From positions 310,001 through 374,000 of the forward strand of contig OZ252227.1 of NCBI GenBank assembly GCA_965249175.1: 64,000 bases of DNA, in the 5' to 3' direction. Shown here in pieces: positions 59,523 to 64,000 of this stretch. The translations under genes and the position numbers were made by a program. The notes beneath the pieces were generated by a model that saw only the letters and a list, made by a program, of their open reading frames with translations, was not told the origin of the DNA and ran no database searches. Position 1 is the stretch's first letter; every line of letters begins with the position of its first letter. This DNA is from CAZYFH01 sp965249175 (lineage in GTDB: Bacteria; Acidobacteriota; Vicinamibacteria; Vicinamibacterales; UBA8438).

Positions 59523-60257
59523 TTACGAGTGTGCACCCCGATCTCGCTGCTGTACGGCGGCCAGATCGAACGACCCGGCGTCGACGGCATATTGGTAGCA
59601 CGCCGCGACTTCGGTTGCGTCCAGACGGTTCACCTCGGTCAACGTTGCCTCGACGCGCTGACGGAGGTGTCGGCGCGTGCGGGCCAGGTGGCGCGACACG
59701 GTCGCCTCGTGTTCGGCGGTCACACGTCCGACTTCGGCCAGCGTCAGCTCCTGGACGTAATACAGACCGAGCCGCAGACGGTCACCCGCCTCGAGGCCGT
59801 CGAGCGCGGCGCCGAACGCTCTGTCGAACAGTTGACGGTACCGGGTCCGATCCGGATCCGGCGGTTCGCCGCCGGCCGCCGCCTCCTGTGCGACCGCGTC
59901 GTTGGCGTCGAGCGACTCGAGCCTCGCGGTGCTGCGGAGCTGGTCCACGTGTCGCTGCGCGAGCACCGACCGGAGCCAGGTCGACAGCTTCGCGCGGCCA
60001 TGAAAATACTCCAGCAGCGAGCGTCGTTCGCCGCCCGGTTCCAGCGACACCCGCGTGCGCCCGACACCGTACAACTCGGCCCACAGCGAGTCCGCCAGCC
60101 CGCGGGCGGACGCCTCGTCGCCGGTCAGCGCTCGAGCCGAGGCGTAGAGGATCGGGCGGTATTCGGCGACGAATCGCTCCCACGCCGCGTCGTCGCCGCT
60201 CGCGCACGCACGCGCGAGCGCGAGGTCGGCAGCGTAGCGCGCGTTCGCTGATGGCAC
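59523..60257 (-). CDS. ECF-type RNA polymerase sigma factor
   Basis: A 244-aa sigma factor. Region 2: LARACASGDDAAWERFVAEY, with RAKLSTWLRSVLAQRHVDQL (2.4). Region 4: GLEAGDRLRLGLYYVQELTL and AEVGRVTAEHEATVSRHLAR (helix-turn-helix). Slightly long for an ECF sigma. It sits 15 bases after the metzincin gene and 53 before the anti-sigma gene, so it likely controls this operon and perhaps surface-protein genes. Confidence 0.9.
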   Translation of the reverse strand: MPSANARYAADLALARACASGDDAAWERFVAEYRPILYASARALTGDEASARGLADSLWAELYGVGRTRVSLEPGGERRSLLEYFHGRAKLSTWLRSVLAQRHVDQLRSTARLESLDANDAVAQEAAAGGEPPDPDRTRYRQLFDRAFGAALDGLEAGDRLRLGLYYVQELTLAEVGRVTAEHEATVSRHLARTRRHLRQRVEATLTEVNRLDATEVAACYQYAVDAGSFDLAAVQQRDRGAHS

Positions 60258-60272
60258 TCTCGGGATTGGCCT

Positions 60273-61533
60273 TTAGCGCACCCCGAGGCCCAGCTGTTCG
60301 AAGTGCTGCGGCAACACGTCGCCGCTGCCTCCGGCGGCCATGATGTCGTCGGGGTCGGGGACGATCTCGACGATTTCGTAGCCCGCGTCTCCCCGATCAC
60401 GCGAGCCGCGCAGATACCGGTCGGTGAAGCCGAGGATGTGGCCGAACTCATGCGAGACCGTGTTCCCTCGAATCGCACCCGGCCCGAGCGCGATGAATCG
60501 ACCGATGAACGCGTGGGTGCGATTGGCCCCTGTCGTGAGCACGCCGCCATCGGTCGGGAATCGCGCGACGTGCGCCGCGATGTCGACGTGCGCACCGCGC
60601 GCCGGTGGCGCCTCGTCGGTGTAGAGCGCGGCGACGGTCAGCGGACGGAGCTCGACATCGATGCGGTACGGCCCATCGCGCGTCGAGCCCTGCCATGCGT
60701 CCTCGGTCGCGCGCTCCGCGGCATTCAGAAACGCCGCATCGCTGATATCCGTATACATCGGGACGTGCACGACGTGTGTGCCCTCCGGGTCGGTCGAGCG
60801 AGTGACGTAGTCGGGTAGCGCCGGGCGCGCCTGCCCCTCGTCGATCTGTTGCTGCAAATGCGTCGACCCTCGCTCGCATCTCATCGCGTCGCGCGGCTGA
60901 GAGCGTCGCGTCATCGAGTCGGCTCCTGACCGTCTCGCGCTCGACCGCCGCGTCATGCAACTGGGTCTGCCGGCGAAAGCGCTCTGCGTCCTTGGCGATC
61001 TCCGGCTGCCAGAAGCGATTGTGCTTGAGGTGTTGGTCGGCGATCGTCTGGTTGCCGTCCAGGATCTCGTAAACTGTCGACGAGCCGTGCGTAGGCGTCA
61101 CGTCGCTGGGTCGGCGCCTCCTGCGCCGCCGCGTCGAGGGTGTCTTCGTCGCGCGCGAGCCGCGCCACCTGCGCATCGATGATGTTCTGCGTGCGCTGCC
61201 AACTGTAGGAAATCGACCGCGGGCGCTGGTGCGAGGCGGGCGCCTTGCCCAGTGTCAACGTGGGGAGCAACTGGTAGCCGTACGCGACGGCTGCTGGCGG
61301 ATCGGGCCGAAGGCGGGCGGCCAGGTCGGGCGCGTCGCGCTCCAGCGCTTCGCGGAGCCGGACCTGGTAGCGCTCGAGCCGGTCGAGGAAGGCGGTGTAG
61401 GTGGCTTCGACCTCGTCGCCCCTCCGCTCGTACGCCGGCGGGATGGACTCCTGCACGACGGCGGAGACATCCACCCGGCGAGTGCCGTACCCGCCGCCAC
61501 CGTCCACGCGAACGTACGCAGCGAGTTACGCAT
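60273..61533 (-). pseudogene. Metzincin-like zinc protease, three frame breaks
   Basis: From ATG 61533 a signal peptide (RNSLRTFAWTVAAGTALAG) is followed, after frame changes near 61470, 61090 and 60870, by a helical region (EATYTAFLDRLERYQVRLRE). The catalytic domain has GNTVSHEFGHILGFTDRYLR (HExxHxxGxxD) and a Met-turn-like DPDDIMAAGGSGDV. All parts of a secreted zinc protease are present, in order, but not in one frame. First gene of the minus-strand set with the ECF sigma, and divergent from the M64 peptidase 83 bases away. Either pseudogenised or damaged by assembly indels. Confidence 0.75.
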
Positions 61534-61616
61534 TGATACGACGATCCGATCTTACTCGACCCCTCCGGTCGACCAGGGTCGCGAGGCGCGCCACGCGGGG
61601 GCGCTACAATGACCCG

Positions 61617-63092
61617 ATGCGAGCACGAGGTCGTGCACTGGTCGCCCTCGCGGTGGCGCTGCTGGTCGTCGGCCACCTACCCGGCGGTCTCAGCGCGCCG
61701 GTCGCGGCGCAGCCGACCGTCGGCGCCGGCGGCTTCGACGAGTTTTTCCTCAACAAGACGATGCGCGTCGACTATTTCCATGCCGGCGGTCTCGGCACCG
61801 AGAGCATCGGGCTCGACCGGATCGTCTCGGATGGGTTGTGGGCGGGGAGCCGGACGCGGCTCGTCGACGACCTCAACCTCGGCAAGTATCTGTTCGATGT
61901 CATCGATCGCCGCTCGAACCGCGTCATCTACTCGCGAGGGTTTGCGTCGATCTACGGCGAATGGGAGACCACGCCCGAGTACCGGGAGGTCTACCGATCC
62001 TTCCACGAATCGCTGCGCTTGCCGTGGCCGAAGCGTCCAGTGCAAATCGTGCTGAAGGTGCGCGACGCCCACAACGGCTTCCAACAGATCTGGTCGACCG
62101 TCATCGATCCGGCCTCGCGTTTCGTCAACCCGGCGGACCGCGAGCCGATGGGTGAGGTGTGGCCACTGTTCACGCACGGACCGCCGTCCGACAAGGTCGA
62201 CCTGCTCGTCATCGGCGAAGGCTATACCGAGGCCGAGCTGGACAAGTTCCACGGCGACGCGACCCGTCTGGTCGAGGCGTTGTTCGCCGAAGAGCCGTTC
62301 AAGAGCCGTCGGACGGATTTCAATGTCTGGGGGCTCGACCTGCCGTCACTGGAGTCCGGTGTCAGCCGGCCGCGGGCCGGCGAGTTCCACCGTACCCCGC
62401 TGTCGGCGGAATACAACATCTTCGATTCCGAGCGCTATCTGCTGACGTACGACAACCGGGCGCTGCGTGACGCGGCATCCGCCGCCCCCTACGAGTTTCT
62501 CGAGATTCTCGTGAACGAGGCGCAATATGGTGGCGGCGGCATCTTCAACTTTCAGGCCACGGCGGCGGCCGACACTGGGTTCGCCGATTACGTCTTCGTT
62601 CACGAGTTCGGCCATCACTTCGCCGGCCTTGCCGACGAGTACTACACGTCTGACGTGGCCTACGAGACGGGGGGCAGCGAGCACCCGGAGCCGTGGGAGC
62701 CCAACGTCACGGCGCTGCACGATCCCGACGCGCTCAAGTGGGGCGACCTCGTCTCCGTCGACACGCCGCTTCCGACGCCGTGGGACAAGGCGACGTTCGA
62801 GTCGGGGAGCACCGCCGCGCAGACCGCACGCGCGCAACTCCGGTCCGCGGGCGCGCCTGAAGCCGAGATGGATCGGCTGTTCACGGCGCAGATGGAGCGG
62901 GAGACGGCTCTCCTCGGGGGGATGCCGCACGCCGATCAGGTTGGGGCGTTCGAGGGCGCGTCGTATGAGCCCGTGGGCTTGTATCGTCCGGAGATCGATT
63001 GCCTCATGTTCACTCGCAACCCGGTCGGGTTCTGCCAGGTGTGCCGGCGAGCCATCGGCCGTGTGATCGACCAGTACTCGCGACCGCAGTGA
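61617..63092 (+). CDS. Secreted M64-family (IgA-peptidase-like) zinc metallopeptidase
   Basis: A 491-aa protein from ATG 61617 with a signal peptide (LVALAVALLVVGHLPGGLSA). The peptidase M64 part includes KVDLLVIGEGYTEAELDKFH, NVWGLDLPSLESGVSRPR and the zinc site YVFVHEFGHHFAGLADEYYT (HExxHxxGxxD). A pair of cysteines near the end (GFCQVCRRAIG) may form a disulfide. An intact surface or secreted protease, divergent from the sigma-factor operon. Confidence 0.92.
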   Translation: MRARGRALVALAVALLVVGHLPGGLSAPVAAQPTVGAGGFDEFFLNKTMRVDYFHAGGLGTESIGLDRIVSDGLWAGSRTRLVDDLNLGKYLFDVIDRRSNRVIYSRGFASIYGEWETTPEYREVYRSFHESLRLPWPKRPVQIVLKVRDAHNGFQQIWSTVIDPASRFVNPADREPMGEVWPLFTHGPPSDKVDLLVIGEGYTEAELDKFHGDATRLVEALFAEEPFKSRRTDFNVWGLDLPSLESGVSRPRAGEFHRTPLSAEYNIFDSERYLLTYDNRALRDAASAAPYEFLEILVNEAQYGGGGIFNFQATAAADTGFADYVFVHEFGHHFAGLADEYYTSDVAYETGGSEHPEPWEPNVTALHDPDALKWGDLVSVDTPLPTPWDKATFESGSTAAQTARAQLRSAGAPEAEMDRLFTAQMERETALLGGMPHADQVGAFEGASYEPVGLYRPEIDCLMFTRNPVGFCQVCRRAIGRVIDQYSRPQ

Positions 63093-63094
63093 CG

Positions 63095-64000
63095 ATGCAC
63101 GACGCGTTCATCCGCGAGCTCGAGCGAGTCGTCGGCCCCGACGGCATCGTGACCGACGATGGCGAGCTGCTGACCTACGAGACCGACGGACTGGTCAAGC
63201 TGCGCTCGAAGCCGGCCGTCGCCGTGCTGCCAACCAGCACCGAACAGGTGCAGGGCGTTGTGCGGCTCTGCCACGCGGCCCGTGTGCCGTTCGTGGCGCG
63301 CGGCCAGGGGACCGGGTTGTCGGGTGGGGCGATGCCACACCCCGACGGCGTGCTGATCGTCATGACCCGGATGAATCGCATCCTCGAGATCGATCTGCCG
63401 AACCAGCGGATTACCGTCGAGCCGGGTGTCATGAACCTCGACGTGACCAAGGCGGTGGCATCCGATGGCTACTACTATGCGCCCGACCCGTCGAGTCAGG
63501 TCATCTGCTCGATTGGCGGCAACCTGGCGGAGAACTCCGGCGGCGCGCATTGCCTGAAGTACGGTTTCACCGTTCATCATGTGCTCGGCGTCGAAGCCGT
63601 CCTGCCGGACGGCGAGCTGATCCACGTCGGTGGCCCGGCGCTGGACGCGCCCGGGCTCGACCTGTTGGGCGTCCTCGTCGGCTCGGAAGGCACGCTTGCC
63701 GTGGTCACGCAGGTGACCTTGCGGCTGCTCCGGAAGCCGGCGGCCGTGAAGACGCTCCTCGCGGCGTTCGATTCCACCGAGGCGGCCGGTAATGCGGTCT
63801 CCGGCGTCATTGCCGCCGGGATCATTCCGGCGGCGGTCGAGATGATGGATCGCGTCACTATCGAGGCGGCCGAGGCAGCAGTGCACCCGAACTTTCCGAA
63901 GACCGCGGCGATCCTCATCGTCGAGCTGGACGGGGCCGAGGCGGACGTCGGCGCGCTGTTCACGCGGGTGGAACAGGTGTGCACCGAGGCCGGCGCCCGG
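63095..64000 (+). CDS. glcD: FAD-linked oxidase, glycolate oxidase subunit GlcD type (3' end outside window)
   Basis: Open from ATG 63095 to the window edge, 302 codons. The PCMH-type FAD domain is clear: PAVAVLPTSTEQVQGVVRLC, VPFVARGQGTGLSGGAMPHP (the FAD-pyrophosphate loop), ITVEPGVMNLDVTKAVASDG, CSIGGNLAENSGGAHCLKYG and GVLVGSEGTLAVVTQVTLRL. It oxidises a 2-hydroxy acid such as glycolate or D-lactate, usually with GlcE/GlcF partners that would follow outside the window. Starts two bases after the M64 stop. Confidence 0.92.
   Translation, partial: MHDAFIRELERVVGPDGIVTDDGELLTYETDGLVKLRSKPAVAVLPTSTEQVQGVVRLCHAARVPFVARGQGTGLSGGAMPHPDGVLIVMTRMNRILEIDLPNQRITVEPGVMNLDVTKAVASDGYYYAPDPSSQVICSIGGNLAENSGGAHCLKYGFTVHHVLGVEAVLPDGELIHVGGPALDAPGLDLLGVLVGSEGTLAVVTQVTLRLLRKPAAVKTLLAAFDSTEAAGNAVSGVIAAGIIPAAVEMMDRVTIEAAEAAVHPNFPKTAAILIVELDGAEADVGALFTRVEQVCTEAGAR

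Noticed and set aside
58571..60343. 590-codon plus-strand frame opposite the sigma/anti-sigma genes
   Set aside because: Arg/Ser/Ala-rich shadow with no domain, opposite well-supported minus-strand genes.

Overview
The window is a high-GC bacterial chromosome segment that most resembles an Acidobacteriota genome of the Vicinamibacteria (subgroup 6) type. This rests on an ADOP-type MacB permease next to a PadR regulator, multiple DUF222/HNH genes, acidobacterial-style subtilases carrying W-G-D/E repeats, a DUF4139 protein and the look of the 16S gene. The taxonomy is inference from gene content, not a database match.

Layout. 1-2531: PadR regulator plus ADOP permease (minus strand, running off the left edge). 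2.6-15.5 kb is a mobile-DNA zone. It holds an IS256-type element with an interrupted transposase, a DUF222/HNH gene split by a group II intron, a duplicated tail of a sigma-54 regulator, a DoxX/PadR divergent pair with a perfect 21-bp palindrome between them, a second HNH remnant with a nearly identical intron, the longer copy of the sigma-54 regulator, and an intact IS256-family element that truncates it. 15.3-24.4 kb holds two copies of a subtilase / WG-repeat / membrane histidine kinase module, pointing outward from a peptide-binding lipoprotein gene. One copy is cut by the IS, and both carry frame breaks. 24.4-28.1 kb: two oligopeptide permeases and an M20 amidohydrolase. 28.4-33.7 kb: PilZ protein, mtaB, rlmN, an M16 peptidase and an MBL-fold hydrolase. 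33.7-42.6 kb: a purine operon purB-S-Q-L-F-(HEAT protein)-M-N, whose last gene has a second IS256-family copy in its final codons. 44.3-45.5 kb: tyrS. 45.5-51.6 kb: a complete rrn operon (16S, tRNA-Ile, tRNA-Ala, 23S, 5S). 51.8-56.8 kb: a decayed FkbM-like / IS21 / RRE-methyltransferase region followed by an intact ABC-2 exporter. 56.9-61.5 kb: a minus-strand set of metzincin-like protease, ECF sigma factor, anti-sigma factor and DUF4139 protein. 61.6-64 kb: an M64 metallopeptidase and the start of a glcD-type FAD-linked oxidase.

Functional threads. De novo purine synthesis is nearly complete in one block: purB, S, Q, L, F, M and N are present; purC, D, E, H and K are not. The peptide-binding protein, two permeases, M20 hydrolase, several secreted proteases and the sensor kinase suggest a protein- and peptide-scavenging lifestyle. 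The mobile zone shows events that can be read directly: one IS with a clean 9-bp target duplication, a twin without one that joins two unrelated genes, and an intron pair differing at one base I could find while the flanking host gene has diverged. Many single-base frame breaks occur in the 15-22 kb and 52-61 kb regions. They may be real decay or assembly indels; raw reads would decide.
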